From Salimicrobium album (GTDB lineage Bacteria; Bacillota; Bacilli; Bacillales; Halobacillaceae): 64,000 nucleotides of DNA. Position 1 is the stretch's first letter. Each line of letters starts with the position of its first letter. The notes beneath the pieces were generated by a model. The model made no database searches. It was given only the letters and a program-made list of their open reading frames with translations, and was not told where the DNA came from. The translations under genes and the position numbers were made by a program. The DNA lies in assembly GCF_900107115.1 (NCBI RefSeq), contig NZ_FNOS01000002.1, forward strand, positions 298,778 through 362,777. The letters run 5' to 3'. Positions 20,070 to 29,596 of this stretch are shown here, in pieces.

Positions 20070-21884
20070 ATGGCCGGACGTATTCCGGAAGAAACTGTAG
20101 AAGAAGTTCGGAAAACCGCGGATATTACAGATGTAATCGGGGAACATGTACAACTGAAGAAACAGGGGAGGAACTATTTCGGACTATGTCCGTTTCACGG
20201 AGAGAGCACGCCTTCTTTCTCTGTCTCCCCGGAAAAACAGATTTTTCACTGTTTCGGTTGTGGAAAGGGAGGAAACGTATTTTCCTTCCTGATGGAAAAA
20301 GAGAACTGGACGTTTATCCAGGCTGTCGAACATCTGGCAGCCAGGAATAATATTGCCCTTCCCGAAAAGAGTCAGACGGTGACCGAAAGGGAAGATGACG
20401 GGGCCCAGCGGATACTGGAAGCCCATCAGTGGCTGGCCAAACTTTACCATCATTTTCTGGTGAACACTACGGAAGGTAAGGAAGCACTTCAATATCTGAC
20501 GGAAAGAGGTTATTCAAGGGAGACCATTGATACTTTCAATCTGGGATACGCTCCTGACAAGCCGGATGTAGTAGCCACTTTTCTGGAGAAGAAGGGTTAT
20601 CACCCTCAGGAAATGGTGAAAGCCGGTCTGCTTTCGGAAACAGACAGTGGAGGGTACCTCGACCGTTTTCGCGGAAGAATCATTTTCCCGCTGCGGAATC
20701 ATCTGGGAAAAACGGTAGCTTTTGCCGGCCGGACCCTCGGGGAAGGCCAGCCTAAATATTTAAACAGCCCCGAGACTTCTGTGTTTCATAAAGGGAAACT
20801 GTTGTATAATTTTGATTTGGCGCGCGGTTATATCCGGAAACAGAACAGGATCGTTCTTTTTGAAGGATATGCCGATGTGATTGCTGCTTATCAGGCGGAT
20901 ATCGGCGCCTCCATTGCTACCATGGGAACGTCGCTCACCCCGGGGCAGGCGGAGCTTATGAAGCGGTATTCGGAGAAGGTTATTATATGTTATGACGGGG
21001 ACAAACCTGGAATCGAAGCGTCTGTGAAGACAGCCAAAGAACTCCAGAATGCCGGCATTCATGTATTCATAGCCAGAGTGCCTGACCAGAAAGACCCTGA
21101 TGAATTTATAAAAACAGAAGGCGGAGACAGGTTCAAACGGGAAGTAATCGATACGAGCGAACCGTTTGTAGGGTATCTCATGAGATACTATAAAAATCAG
21201 TTCAATCTTCAGGTTGAAGGTGATCGTTTCGAGTACCTCGAGACTGTCCTGCGGGAAGTCGCCAAGTTAGAAAGAGGGGTGGAGAGGGAATACTACCTAC
21301 AGGAACTCAGTAAGGAGTTCTCTTTATCCATGGAGAGCCTCAAAGAGGAAATGGAGAAATGGAAACCTGAAGCAAATACGGGGACACACCGTCATCAAAG
21401 CTGGCGGACAGCAAACGATAAAGAATCACGTGCTTCTTCCGGTAATAAGCCCCGCCGTGCTTTTCACAACGCGGAGCGGAGACTGCTGGCTTATATGATG
21501 AAAGACACTTATATTGCTGAAGTGGTGAAACAGGAGATTTCTGCCTCTTTTAATATTGAAGATCACCAGATTATAGCAATGCAGCTATATGCTTATTATG
21601 AAGAAAATGAATTAATGAATACCAGTGAATTTCTGGAAAGCTTCAGTGAAGACCGTCTCAGGAATCTCGTTACGGATATAGCTTCCATACCTCTCACGCC
21701 TGAAGTACCTGAAAAAGAGATAGAGGATTATCTGTATCAGGTGAAAAGGGAGAAATGGAAAAAAGAAAATACGAATCATCTGCACAAAGAAATGAAAGAA
21801 GTGGAGAAACAGGACCCGATACGCGCTGCTGAGATAGCTATGCAACTGTTGCAGGAAAACAGAGGCTGGAAGAGCAGAAAGTAG
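20070..21884 (+). CDS. dnaG: DNA primase DnaG
   Basis: DnaG makes RNA primers at the replication fork. The 604-residue protein has an N-terminal CHC2 zinc finger (CPFH...CFGC, about residues 40-65), the TOPRIM/RNA polymerase core with VLFEGYADVIAA and CYDGDKPGIEA, and a C-terminal helicase-binding region. The ATG at 20070 gives the conserved MAGRIPEE start; an upstream GTG at 20055 in frame would add five residues. GGTGAT is the nearest ribosome binding site. It is followed 30 bp later by sigA, the classic macromolecular synthesis operon. Confidence 0.97.
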   Translation: MAGRIPEETVEEVRKTADITDVIGEHVQLKKQGRNYFGLCPFHGESTPSFSVSPEKQIFHCFGCGKGGNVFSFLMEKENWTFIQAVEHLAARNNIALPEKSQTVTEREDDGAQRILEAHQWLAKLYHHFLVNTTEGKEALQYLTERGYSRETIDTFNLGYAPDKPDVVATFLEKKGYHPQEMVKAGLLSETDSGGYLDRFRGRIIFPLRNHLGKTVAFAGRTLGEGQPKYLNSPETSVFHKGKLLYNFDLARGYIRKQNRIVLFEGYADVIAAYQADIGASIATMGTSLTPGQAELMKRYSEKVIICYDGDKPGIEASVKTAKELQNAGIHVFIARVPDQKDPDEFIKTEGGDRFKREVIDTSEPFVGYLMRYYKNQFNLQVEGDRFEYLETVLREVAKLERGVEREYYLQELSKEFSLSMESLKEEMEKWKPEANTGTHRHQSWRTANDKESRASSGNKPRRAFHNAERRLLAYMMKDTYIAEVVKQEISASFNIEDHQIIAMQLYAYYEENELMNTSEFLESFSEDRLRNLVTDIASIPLTPEVPEKEIEDYLYQVKREKWKKENTNHLHKEMKEVEKQDPIRAAEIAMQLLQENRGWKSRK

Positions 21885-21914
21885 GCTGTTTACAAGTTTG
21901 AAGGAGGGGAGCTC

Positions 21915-23042
21915 ATGGCTGAAAATAACCAAAAGTCAGCTAACGCTAACGCTAACGAAAATGAACTGACGCTGGACCAGGCTAAAGAACAGGTGATGGA
22001 GCTTGGAAAGAAACGTGGAGTTCTTGCTTATGAAGAAGTGGCAGAGAAATTATCCCATTTTGAATTGGATTCCGACCAGATGGATGAATTTTATGAGAAG
22101 CTGAACGAGCAGGGTGTAGAAGTGATAGGGGATTCCGAGAAAGACCCTAATATGCAGCAGTTGAACAAAGAAGAAGAGTTTGATCTGAACGATTTGAGTG
22201 TACCGCCAGGGGTGAAAATAAACGATCCCGTGCGTATGTATCTCAAAGAAATAGGGCGCGTGAACCTGCTGTCTGCGAATGACGAAATCAGTCTTGCCCA
22301 CCGTATCGAAGAAGGAGACGAGTTCGCTAAGAGAGAGCTGGCGGAGGCGAACCTTCGTCTCGTCGTAAGTATCGCCAAACGTTATGTAGGTCGGGGTATG
22401 CTGTTCCTGGATCTGATTCAGGAAGGGAATATGGGTCTGATTAAAGCGGTAGAGAAGTTCGACTATCGAAAAGGTTTCAAGTTCAGTACGTATGCAACCT
22501 GGTGGATCCGCCAGGCGATTACGAGAGCTATCGCGGACCAGGCCCGGACAATACGTATCCCGGTCCACATGGTAGAGACTATCAACAAACTTATTCGTGT
22601 CCAGAGGCAGCTGCTTCAGGATTTCGGCAGAGAGCCGACACCTGAGGAGATTGCTGAGGAAATGGAGCTTACTCCTGATAAAGTAAGAGAAATACTGAAA
22701 ATAGCCCAGGAGCCTGTTTCCCTTGAAACGCCTATAGGCGAGGAAGATGATTCCCATCTGGGAGATTTTATTGAAGACCAGGAGGCTACATCTCCTTCCG
22801 ATCATGCAGCATACGAACTCTTGAAAGAACAGCTTGAAGATGTGCTGGATACGCTTACAGACCGGGAAGAGAATGTGCTTCGTCTACGTTTTGGCCTCGA
22901 TGACGGCAGGACGCGGACACTTGAAGAAGTAGGAAAAGTTTTCGGGGTTACTCGCGAGAGAATACGGCAAATCGAAGCTAAAGCTCTGCGCAAGCTTAGA
23001 CATCCGAGCCGCAGTAAACGTCTGAAGGATTTTATGGAGTAA
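21915..23042 (+). CDS. sigA: RNA polymerase primary sigma factor SigA (RpoD)
   Basis: The housekeeping sigma factor. The 375-residue protein has a region 1.1-like N-terminal domain, region 1.2 ([11 protein letters not shown]), region 2 with [14 protein letters not shown] and [13 protein letters not shown], region 3, and region 4 ending [29 protein letters not shown] precedes the ATG. The N-terminus has a small hexanucleotide repeat, gctaac three times (21939-21956), encoding ANANAN. A hairpin at 23062-23083 (CCGGGGA with TCTCCGG, no T run) follows the stop. Confidence 0.99.
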   Translation: MAENNQKSANANANENELTLDQAKEQVMELGKKRGVLAYEEVAEKLSHFELDSDQMDEFYEKLNEQGVEVIGDSEKDPNMQQLNKEEEFDLNDLSVPPGVKINDPVRMYLKEIGRVNLLSANDEISLAHRIEEGDEFAKRELAEANLRLVVSIAKRYVGRGMLFLDLIQEGNMGLIKAVEKFDYRKGFKFSTYATWWIRQAITRAIADQARTIRIPVHMVETINKLIRVQRQLLQDFGREPTPEEIAEEMELTPDKVREILKIAQEPVSLETPIGEEDDSHLGDFIEDQEATSPSDHAAYELLKEQLEDVLDTLTDREENVLRLRFGLDDGRTRTLEEVGKVFGVTRERIRQIEAKALRKLRHPSRSKRLKDFME

Positions 23043-23115
23043 AGGGAATAAAGTATGGGGTCCGGGGAGCTTAATGTCTCCGGGCATCCATTAATCCCCT
23101 GGAGGTAGACGGACA

Positions 23116-23646
23116 TTGTCAAAAAACCGTAAGGACGTTATCGTAGATGAAATCAGATACTGGAAAAAGAATAAGCTGTTACCTGATAAATACTGTGATT
23201 TTCTGTTAGCTTTATACACAGAAGGTGAGAGCGGAGATGATAAAGAGAAAAAAGTCTTACGTACAAGCCCGTGGCTTGCTACATATTACTCTGTTAATTT
23301 CCTGTTGATTCCATTGTCGTTTACAGTTATATATTTTACTGAAAACGGTATCATTTTGCAATCCTTACTTTTGACCGGTTTTGCAGGTTCCTCTTTTTTA
23401 CTGCAGAGCTTGATAAAAAAAGAAAAGGCGCCGGTTGAGCTTCCGATGATCATTACACTTATTATCGTTCTCCTGCTGACCACTTCTTCCGCTGCTTATT
23501 ATTTCCCCATGTTATACGCCGAGGGGATTGCTCTTTTGAATGCAGTCGGATGGATGACGATCGGTATGCGGAGGAGCCTGTTCTATGTCAAGGTTTCAGG
23601 CATCGCTCTGTTGGCAGGCACGTTGATCAGCATGCTGATCAGATAA
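23116..23646 (+). CDS. Polytopic membrane protein, unknown function
   Basis: I do not recognise the family by name. The 176-residue protein starts with TTG at 23116 after GGAGGT, has a basic cytoplasmic head (about residues 1-55, with EIRYWKKNKLLPDKYCDFLLAL) and four to five predicted membrane helices (about 57-75, 80-95, 108-125, 130-145, 155-175). The head motif with W, LLP and YCDFL recalls uncharacterised membrane proteins found next to sigA in other Bacillaceae. It lies 73 bp after sigA and may be co-transcribed with it. Confidence 0.72.
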   Translation: MSKNRKDVIVDEIRYWKKNKLLPDKYCDFLLALYTEGESGDDKEKKVLRTSPWLATYYSVNFLLIPLSFTVIYFTENGIILQSLLLTGFAGSSFLLQSLIKKEKAPVELPMIITLIIVLLLTTSSAAYYFPMLYAEGIALLNAVGWMTIGMRRSLFYVKVSGIALLAGTLISMLIR

Positions 23647-23784
23647 TTTTTAGTACTTATAAACCTCTTTAAAAATTTAATTTTTAATTTATCATCTTTT
23701 CTAAATGGAGGATATCGAGTAGAATATATATAGCTCGGTTTAAAATACCTACAGTATAATGAATACATAAGGAGGAAGTTTTGT

Positions 23785-24141
23785 ATGATAAAGAAACGAT
23801 TAGTCCCTTTTGCACTTATCGCCGTATTGGGTATCCTGACGATGATAATTGTCGGCAGTGTAGGGATGAACCAGCAACAGGCAATTGAAAACGAAGACAA
23901 AGGCGGTGGAGAAGAACAGACGGCCAGCGCCAATCCTGAAGAAATGTTCCAGAATTCCTGCGCAAGCTGTCACGGCAGTGATTTGAGCGGTGGAGTAGGT
24001 CCAAACCTTCAGGGCGTGGGTGATCGTCTCTCCGTTGAGGAAATCGTCAGTACTATAGAGAACGGAAAAGGCCAGATGCCGGCAGGACTTTACACCGGAG
24101 AAGAAGCTAAAGCAGTAGCTGAATGGCTGGCGGAACAATAA
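23785..24141 (+). CDS. cccA: Cytochrome c550 (CccA-like), membrane-anchored
   Basis: A small c-type cytochrome that carries electrons at the outer face of the membrane. The 118-residue protein has an N-terminal uncleaved anchor (residues 6-28), a Glu/Gly-rich linker, and one haem domain with the CASCH haem-attachment motif (about residues 58-62) and a Met ligand in GQMPAG near residue 93. AAGGAGGAAG precedes the ATG, and a TATAAT lies at 23755-23760. Position after sigA matches cccA in B. subtilis. A terminator follows. Confidence 0.94.
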   Translation: MIKKRLVPFALIAVLGILTMIIVGSVGMNQQQAIENEDKGGGEEQTASANPEEMFQNSCASCHGSDLSGGVGPNLQGVGDRLSVEEIVSTIENGKGQMPAGLYTGEEAKAVAEWLAEQ

Positions 24142-24152
24142 ATACGTAAGTG

Positions 24153-24184
24153 AAAAGCTTTCTGGATGCCAGGAAGCTTTTCTT
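24153..24184 (+). terminator. Terminator after cccA
   Basis: AAAAGCTTTCTGG (24153-24165) pairs with CCAGGAAGCTTTT (24169-24181) around ATG, followed by CTT. The T run is partly within the stem. Confidence 0.8.
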
Positions 24185-24200
24185 ATTGAAGGAGGAGTAA

Positions 24201-24911
24201 ATGGTGAGGTTATCTGAACGTCTGTCTCTCATCGCGGGGTATCTTCCGGAGGAGACATATTTTGCAGACATAGGGTCCGATCATGCTTATTTGCCCGTAT
24301 ATTTCTGTTTGAATCATCCGGAAGCGAAGGCTTTGGCCGGTGAGGTGAACGAGGGGCCATTGAACAGTGCTGAAAAAGTGATAAAAGAATACGACGTGCA
24401 TAACAGAGTGGAAGCGAGAAAAGGGGATGGTCTGGATGTTCTGGAGGGCCGTAACGTTTCCGAGGTGGTTATTGCAGGTATGGGCGGGCCGCTGATCGCC
24501 TCTATTTTGGAAAGAGGGAAGGACAGACTCCGAGATGTAAGGCGCTTACTGCTCCAACCTAATATCCATTCCGGAATAGTGCGCAGATGGCTTGAGGAAA
24601 ACGGGTTCGCCCTGGTCGATGAAAAAATCATCGAAGAAAATAATCATATATATGAAATATTGATTGCAGACCGCGGTGCACCGTCTTCGTTGTATACAAA
24701 GGACTGTAAAGAAACAGAGTTATGGCTCGGTCCTATTTTAATGAAAGAAAAAACGGAAGCGTTCAGAAAAAAATGGGAACGGCAATTGAAGAAAAATATG
24801 GAAATTCTTCATCAGCTGGAACGGGCTGCAGATGAACAGGAATCGAAAAAGAAAGAAATTATAAAAGAAATCGATATACTGAAGGAGGTCCTCTATCATG
24901 AAAACGATTAA
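24201..24911 (+). CDS. trmK: tRNA (adenine22-N1)-methyltransferase TrmK
   Basis: TrmK methylates N1 of A22 in bacterial tRNAs, using S-adenosylmethionine. The 236-residue protein has the Rossmann motif ADIGSDHAYLPVYF (about residues 22-35), the characteristic VIAGMGGPLIASIL and LLQPNIHSGIVRRWL segments, and a C-terminal coiled coil rich in Lys/Glu. AAGGAGG precedes the ATG. It overlaps nif3 by 14 bp, the conserved yqfN-yqfO pair of B. subtilis. Confidence 0.95.
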   Translation: MVRLSERLSLIAGYLPEETYFADIGSDHAYLPVYFCLNHPEAKALAGEVNEGPLNSAEKVIKEYDVHNRVEARKGDGLDVLEGRNVSEVVIAGMGGPLIASILERGKDRLRDVRRLLLQPNIHSGIVRRWLEENGFALVDEKIIEENNHIYEILIADRGAPSSLYTKDCKETELWLGPILMKEKTEAFRKKWERQLKKNMEILHQLERAADEQESKKKEIIKEIDILKEVLYHEND

Positions 24912-26001
24912 GGCAAAAGAAATTATGCGGGTAATGGACGACTGGGCACCGGAGACGTGGGCATTTGACTGGGATAATATCGGTCTTCAGGTAGGCGGCA
25001 AAAATAAACAGGTGTCTAAAGTTATGGTTACTTTGGATGTACTTGAACCTGTAGTTGATGAGGCAATCAGTGAAGGTGCGGACTTAATTATTGCTCATCA
25101 TCCCCTCCTTTTTCAAAAACCGGATACGATTGATACAGAGAAGGCTAAAGGTCGAATACTCCAGAAACTGCTCGCTCACGACATCACCGTCTATGCATCG
25201 CACACCAACCTTGATATCGCTGAAGGCGGTGTAAATGACGTGTTGAGTGACAGCATAGGATTACAGAGAACGAAACCGTTTGTATCTTTATTTCAGGAAA
25301 AGGTGTACAAGGTAGCTATACATGTTCCTCATGACCATGCAGAAGATATCAGAAACGCTATGGCTGAAGCCGGAGGCGGACACCTTGGTGAATACAGTCA
25401 CTGCACTTTTCAGATTGAGGGTGAGGGGACATTTAAGCCTTTGGAAGGAGCAGACCCTTATATAGGTGCACCGGGAGAAATGGAAAGAGTCGATGAGTTA
25501 AAAATAGAAACTATAGTGAAAGAAAACGATTTGAATAGTGTTATTCAGGCAATTGCGAAAGCTCATCCGTATGAAGAACCTGCGTATGATGTCTACGAAG
25601 TGAAAATCAATGGGGAGAACAGAGGCCTTGGCCGAATAGGAACACTAGCCTCGCCGACAAATCTTGAAAGTTTTACGGAAAAAGTGAAAAAAGCTTATCA
25701 GGTACCCTCAGTACGGGTTACCGGAGATTTGAATAAACCGGTGAAGAAAGTGGCAGTCGTCGGAGGGAGCGGCGAAGATTTTTTCAAAGCAGCAATCTCA
25801 AAAGGCGCTGACGTGCTGATCACAGGTGACGTGACCTTCCATAAAGCCCAGGATGCCTGGGCGGAAGGACTGGCCATCATTGATCCGGGCCACCACGTGG
25901 AAAAACTGGTATGTCCGGAGATTAAAAGAAGAGTCGAAGAAGCATTCGATGTAGAAGTGATCATATCGGAGACACATACTGAACCTTTTCGATTCATTTA
26001 G
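24898..26001 (+). CDS. yqfO: Nif3-like dinuclear metal centre protein (YqfO)
   Basis: Nif3/DUF34 proteins form hexamers with a di-metal site; they are often labelled GTP cyclohydrolase 1 type 2 homologues but the function is not firmly known. The 367-residue protein has LIIAHHPLLF (metal-binding His pair), SHTNLDIAEGGVND, a PII-like inserted domain of about 100 residues (about 135-235, with AHPYEEPAYDVY), and the C-terminal GDVTFHKAQDA and DPGHHVEK motifs. AAGGAGG lies inside the 3' end of trmK. Length with the insert is typical for Bacillota. Confidence 0.93.
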   Translation: MKTIKAKEIMRVMDDWAPETWAFDWDNIGLQVGGKNKQVSKVMVTLDVLEPVVDEAISEGADLIIAHHPLLFQKPDTIDTEKAKGRILQKLLAHDITVYASHTNLDIAEGGVNDVLSDSIGLQRTKPFVSLFQEKVYKVAIHVPHDHAEDIRNAMAEAGGGHLGEYSHCTFQIEGEGTFKPLEGADPYIGAPGEMERVDELKIETIVKENDLNSVIQAIAKAHPYEEPAYDVYEVKINGENRGLGRIGTLASPTNLESFTEKVKKAYQVPSVRVTGDLNKPVKKVAVVGGSGEDFFKAAISKGADVLITGDVTFHKAQDAWAEGLAIIDPGHHVEKLVCPEIKRRVEEAFDVEVIISETHTEPFRFI

Positions 26002-26015
26002 AAGAGAAATGCAGT

Positions 26016-26048
26016 AAGACCGGCAGTTTTACCTTCGCCGGTCTTTTT
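26016..26048 (+). terminator. Terminator after trmK-yqfO
   Basis: AAGACCGGC (26016-26024) pairs with GCCGGTCTT (26036-26044) with a 12-nt loop and a T run. Confidence 0.87.
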
Positions 26049-26071
26049 TGAATTTTTATTTAACATACAAA

Positions 26072-26105
26072 AAATACAGAATGCCTGTTGCGGCATTCTG
26101 TATTT
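26072..26105 (-). terminator. Terminator of ispH
   Basis: AAATACAGAATGCC and GGCATTCTGTATTT (26072-26085 and 26092-26105) form a perfect 14-bp stem with a 6-nt loop. On the minus strand it is followed by a T-rich stretch, so it terminates ispH; the two hairpins face each other between convergent genes. Confidence 0.8.
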
Positions 26106-26132
26106 AAAAGTACTATACGGTGATAACGCTTT

Positions 26133-27104
26133 TCAGTTTTGCTTTGATGCTTTCGGTTTGTTCTGTTTCCGTTTAACCGGAGGTAGTATTTTTTTCTGTT
26201 CTACTTTGGATTCGCGGATCCAAGTGTCTTCGTCTTCCTCGTCGAAGTTTTCAATAAAACGGATTACCTCTTTGGTGATTGGAGTAGGGGTGGATGCACC
26301 GGCGGTTACAGCTACGGTTTCCACTCCATCAAGCCAGTCGAGGTCGATGTCTGTTACGTCTTTAATGCGATAGGCCTGTGTACCGGCTTTTTCAATAGAT
26401 ACCTGGGCAAGTCTGTTGGAGTTGTTACTTTTAGGGTCTCCCACAACCAGGGTGAGATCGGCTTCCCCTGCCTGCTCGGAAACGGCTTCCTGGCGGACCT
26501 GGGTGGCCATACAGATTTCCTGGTGTTTTTCGGTGTGAGGATACTTCTCCTTCACCCTTTCCATAACATCATAGACATCCCACTGGCTCATCGTGGTCTG
26601 ATTGGTGATAAGCAGTTTTTCACTGTCCACTTCCAGGTTCTCCACTTCATCTTCCGTCTGAACGAGATGAACTTTTCCGGGGGCGACTCCAAGTGCACCT
26701 TCGGGTTCCGGGTGCCCTCTTTTACCCACATAAACGATTTCGTATCCTTCTGCCACTTTATCCCTGATAAGGTTGTGCGTATTCGTAACGTCAGGACATG
26801 TAGCATCCAGTGTCATCAGCCCTTTTTCTTTAGCCCGTTCTTTAACTTCGGGGGAAACTCCGTGGGCCGTAAATACGACTGTTCCATCATTGATGGATTC
26901 CAGTATTTCCAGACGATTCTCACCGTCGAGAGTTATAATCCCTTCGCTTTCGAATGCGTCCGTCACGTGGGAGTTGTGGACGATCATCCCTAAAATATAT
27001 ATCGGCCGTGGAAGATTCGGGTCTTTCGCTGCGTTCTGCGCAATAACCATCGCATCCACGACACCATAGCAGTAGCCACGAGGGGCAATTTTAATGACTT
27101 CCAT
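26133..27104 (-). CDS. ispH: 4-hydroxy-3-methylbut-2-enyl diphosphate reductase IspH
   Basis: IspH performs the last step of the MEP isoprenoid pathway, reducing HMBPP to IPP and DMAPP with an iron-sulfur cluster. The 323-residue protein has the three cluster Cys in APRGYCYGV (near residue 12), DATCPDV and [12 protein letters not shown], and [11 protein letters not shown] and AGASTPTP motifs. A basic C-terminal tail ([16 protein letters not shown]) is an extra of about 20 residues. AGGAGGA precedes the ATG. The pathway partner ispG lies 2.5 kb away, also on the minus strand. Confidence 0.96.
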   Translation of the reverse strand: MEVIKIAPRGYCYGVVDAMVIAQNAAKDPNLPRPIYILGMIVHNSHVTDAFESEGIITLDGENRLEILESINDGTVVFTAHGVSPEVKERAKEKGLMTLDATCPDVTNTHNLIRDKVAEGYEIVYVGKRGHPEPEGALGVAPGKVHLVQTEDEVENLEVDSEKLLITNQTTMSQWDVYDVMERVKEKYPHTEKHQEICMATQVRQEAVSEQAGEADLTLVVGDPKSNNSNRLAQVSIEKAGTQAYRIKDVTDIDLDWLDGVETVAVTAGASTPTPITKEVIRFIENFDEEDEDTWIRESKVEQKKILPPVKRKQNKPKASKQN

Positions 27105-27240
27105 GTGTTTTGTCCTCCTCCGTCTTCAAACTCTAATCTCATTATAAAGGTAAACGTTACTGATGTAAAAATTATTAGTGTGCAATATGAACCAGCCTCT
27201 ATTATAATAGGGAAAGGATAAATTCTAAAGGAGTTTGATT

Positions 27241-28563
27241 ATGAGTATACATTCGTTCGACCAGTACGACATTACATCCACCGTTTCTAATATCGTGAGC
27301 GCCTTGAAATTCAAAGAACCTACTGAAATTCAGCATAAAGTATTACCTCCATTTTTGAGAGGAGAAAGTGTAATTGCACGGTCTCACACCGGTTCTGGTA
27401 AGACGCATGCCTACCTTCTGCCGATTTTCAACCGTCTGGAGGCGGACAGAAAAGTGCAGGCGGTCGTCACCGCCCCGACGCGGGAACTGGCCATGCAGAT
27501 TCATGAAGAAGTCAAAAAGTCTCTACAGGCTTCCGGATTCAGCGAAGAAGTGAAAGCGAAACTTGTCGTAGGGGGAAGCGACAAGTACAGAATGATGGAA
27601 CAGTTGAAGAAGACTCCTCCGCAAATAATTGTGGGCACTCCCGGGAGAATTCTTGATATGACTAAAGAGGGCGCACTTGATTTGTCTGATGCAAAAACAT
27701 TTATACTGGATGAAGCTGATCTGATGGTGGATCTCGGGTTCATTGAGGATGTGGATCAGATTCTGATCCGGATGAAAGAGGACCTGCAGGTAGGAGTGTT
27801 TTCCGCCACCATCCCGGAAAGATTGCAGCCTTTTCTTAAAAAATACCTCCAGTCCCCTGTATATATAGAAACGGACATGAAGCAGCTGGCGCCGGAATCC
27901 ATGGAACACAGGCTGGTAGAACTGAAGCATAAGGAACCGGCTGATGTAATTATCGAAATTTCGAAAGCGATACAGCCGTATTTGGCTATTATTTTCACAA
28001 ATGGGAAAGACGAAGCCGACAAACTCGCTGCGGAATTGACTTCAAAGGGAATAAAGCCGGGTCTTATCCACGGAGGTCTCAGTCCAAGAGAAAGAAAACG
28101 TGTACTTAAAGATCTCAAGGAACTGCGGTTCCAATACATTGTAGCTACCGATCTTGCTTCAAGAGGTATAGATATTCAGGGGGTCAGCCACGTAATCAAC
28201 GCTCAGATGCCTAAAGAAACGGAATTTTATCTTCACCGGGTAGGACGGACAGCGAGAGCAGGATTAGAAGGTACCGCCATTAATCTGTACAAAGACACGG
28301 ACCTTCCCCTCATTGAAAAGCTGCAAGGAAAGGGGCTCACATTCAACTTCTATGAAGTGAAAAAAGGTGAATGGAGAGAAGCGAAGGACTACCGGCGCAG
28401 AGAAAATAGAGAAAAACAGGAAAACGAAATGGAAAAGAAAGCGAAACAGCTCGTACGTAAACCGAAAAAAGTAAAACCGGGCTACAAGAAGAAAATGAAA
28501 TACAAAGCTGATAAAAACTATAAACAAATGAAAAGGGAAAGTTATCGTAAAGGGAAGAAATAA
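27241..28563 (+). CDS. cshB: DEAD-box RNA helicase CshB
   Basis: CshB-type helicases unwind RNA, notably in cold adaptation and ribosome biogenesis. The 440-residue protein has the Q motif (FKEPTEIQHKVLP), motif I SHTGSGKT, Ia PTRELAMQ, DEAD-type motif II written here as DEAD in ILDEADLM, SAT, and the helicase C-terminal domain with ATDLASRGIDIQ and HRVGRTAR. The tail after residue 375 is very basic. AAAGGAG lies 7 bp before the ATG at 27241; a TATAAT is at 27203-27208 with a weak -35. Confidence 0.96.
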   Translation: MSIHSFDQYDITSTVSNIVSALKFKEPTEIQHKVLPPFLRGESVIARSHTGSGKTHAYLLPIFNRLEADRKVQAVVTAPTRELAMQIHEEVKKSLQASGFSEEVKAKLVVGGSDKYRMMEQLKKTPPQIIVGTPGRILDMTKEGALDLSDAKTFILDEADLMVDLGFIEDVDQILIRMKEDLQVGVFSATIPERLQPFLKKYLQSPVYIETDMKQLAPESMEHRLVELKHKEPADVIIEISKAIQPYLAIIFTNGKDEADKLAAELTSKGIKPGLIHGGLSPRERKRVLKDLKELRFQYIVATDLASRGIDIQGVSHVINAQMPKETEFYLHRVGRTARAGLEGTAINLYKDTDLPLIEKLQGKGLTFNFYEVKKGEWREAKDYRRRENREKQENEMEKKAKQLVRKPKKVKPGYKKKMKYKADKNYKQMKRESYRKGKK

Positions 28564-28581
28564 CAGGAGGATTGCTGAAGT

Positions 28582-29475
28582 ATGACTAAAATTGGTTCAC
28601 ACGTTTCGATGAAAGGTAAAAAAATGCTTCAGGGGGCCAGCGAAGAAGCTGTCTCCTATGGCGCCAATACATTTATGATCTATACAGGTGCCCCTCAGAA
28701 CACGAAGAGGAGACCGATCGAAGAACTCAACATCGAGAACGGGCAAAAGCATATGAAGGAGCATGGAATCGAAGAATTTGTAGTGCATGCTCCTTATATA
28801 ATCAACGTCGGTAATACTGTGAAGCCGGAAACGTTCGAGCTGGGCGTGGATTTTCTCAGAAATGAAATTTCAAGAACAGAAGCTCTCGGAGCAAAACAGA
28901 TTGTTCTTCATCCGGGCTCTCACGTAGCTCAGGGGGCGGATCTCGGCATCGCCAAAATTATCGAAGGGCTGAATGAGGTGTTATATAAAGACCAGCACGT
29001 ACAGATAGCACTGGAGACGATGGCCGGAAAAGGTTCTGAAATAGGCAGGAACTTCGAAGAGCTGGCTGCGATAATGGAAGGGGTGGAGCATGATGAACAC
29101 CTTTCCGTATGCCTTGATACGTGTCACATTCACGATGCAGGCTACGACATTGTAAATGATTTCGATGGTGTGCTGGAAACGTTCGACCGTATTGTGGGAC
29201 TCGACCGGCTGAAGGTTATTCACGTAAACGACAGTAAGAATGAGAGAGGGGCCGCCAAAGACCGGCACGAAAATATAGGTTTCGGTTATATCGGCTTTGA
29301 AGCTCTCCATCACGTCGTTCACCACCCTAAACTCAAAGATCTTCCCAAAATACTGGAGACCCCTTACGTAGGAGAAGATAAGAAAAATAAAAAACCCCCT
29401 TATCAGCACGAAATTGAAATGCTGGAGGCCGGGATTTTCGACCGGGATCTGAAAGAAAAAATTATGAATCAGTAA
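28582..29475 (+). CDS. nfo: Endonuclease IV (Nfo)
   Basis: Nfo cleaves DNA at abasic sites in base excision repair. The 297-residue TIM-barrel protein has metal-ligand motifs [41 protein letters not shown] and [22 protein letters not shown] (the last split at 212-233). AGGAGG precedes the ATG, 18 bp after cshB, as in the yqfR-yqfS pair of B. subtilis. Confidence 0.97.
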   Translation: MTKIGSHVSMKGKKMLQGASEEAVSYGANTFMIYTGAPQNTKRRPIEELNIENGQKHMKEHGIEEFVVHAPYIINVGNTVKPETFELGVDFLRNEISRTEALGAKQIVLHPGSHVAQGADLGIAKIIEGLNEVLYKDQHVQIALETMAGKGSEIGRNFEELAAIMEGVEHDEHLSVCLDTCHIHDAGYDIVNDFDGVLETFDRIVGLDRLKVIHVNDSKNERGAAKDRHENIGFGYIGFEALHHVVHHPKLKDLPKILETPYVGEDKKNKKPPYQHEIEMLEAGIFDRDLKEKIMNQ

Positions 29476-29484
29476 GTTCGCGAC

Positions 29485-29530
29485 TGCTGCCGACCTCTAT
29501 GAAACATTGGAGGGAAGCGGCAGTTTTTTT
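29485..29530 (+). terminator. Terminator after cshB-nfo
   Basis: CTGCCGACCTC and its imperfect complement GAGGGAAGCGGCAG flank a loop and are followed by TTTTTTT (to 29530). Confidence 0.75.
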
Positions 29531-29548
29531 ATCTTTTATCATAGAAAA

Positions 29549-29578
29549 AGCCCCGACGAATATTTCTTCGTCAGGGCT
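29549..29578 (-). terminator. Terminator of ispG
   Basis: AGCCCCGACGAA (29549-29560) pairs with TTCGTCAGGGCT (29567-29578). On the minus strand the stem is followed by a T run (plus-strand AAAAA at 29545-29549). Confidence 0.82.
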
Positions 29579-29596
29579 GATGCCAGGAAAAGAGAA

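Noticed and set aside
26523-26993. A 156-codon plus-strand frame inside ispH
   Set aside because: It is a shadow of the minus-strand ispH gene and shows no recognisable protein.
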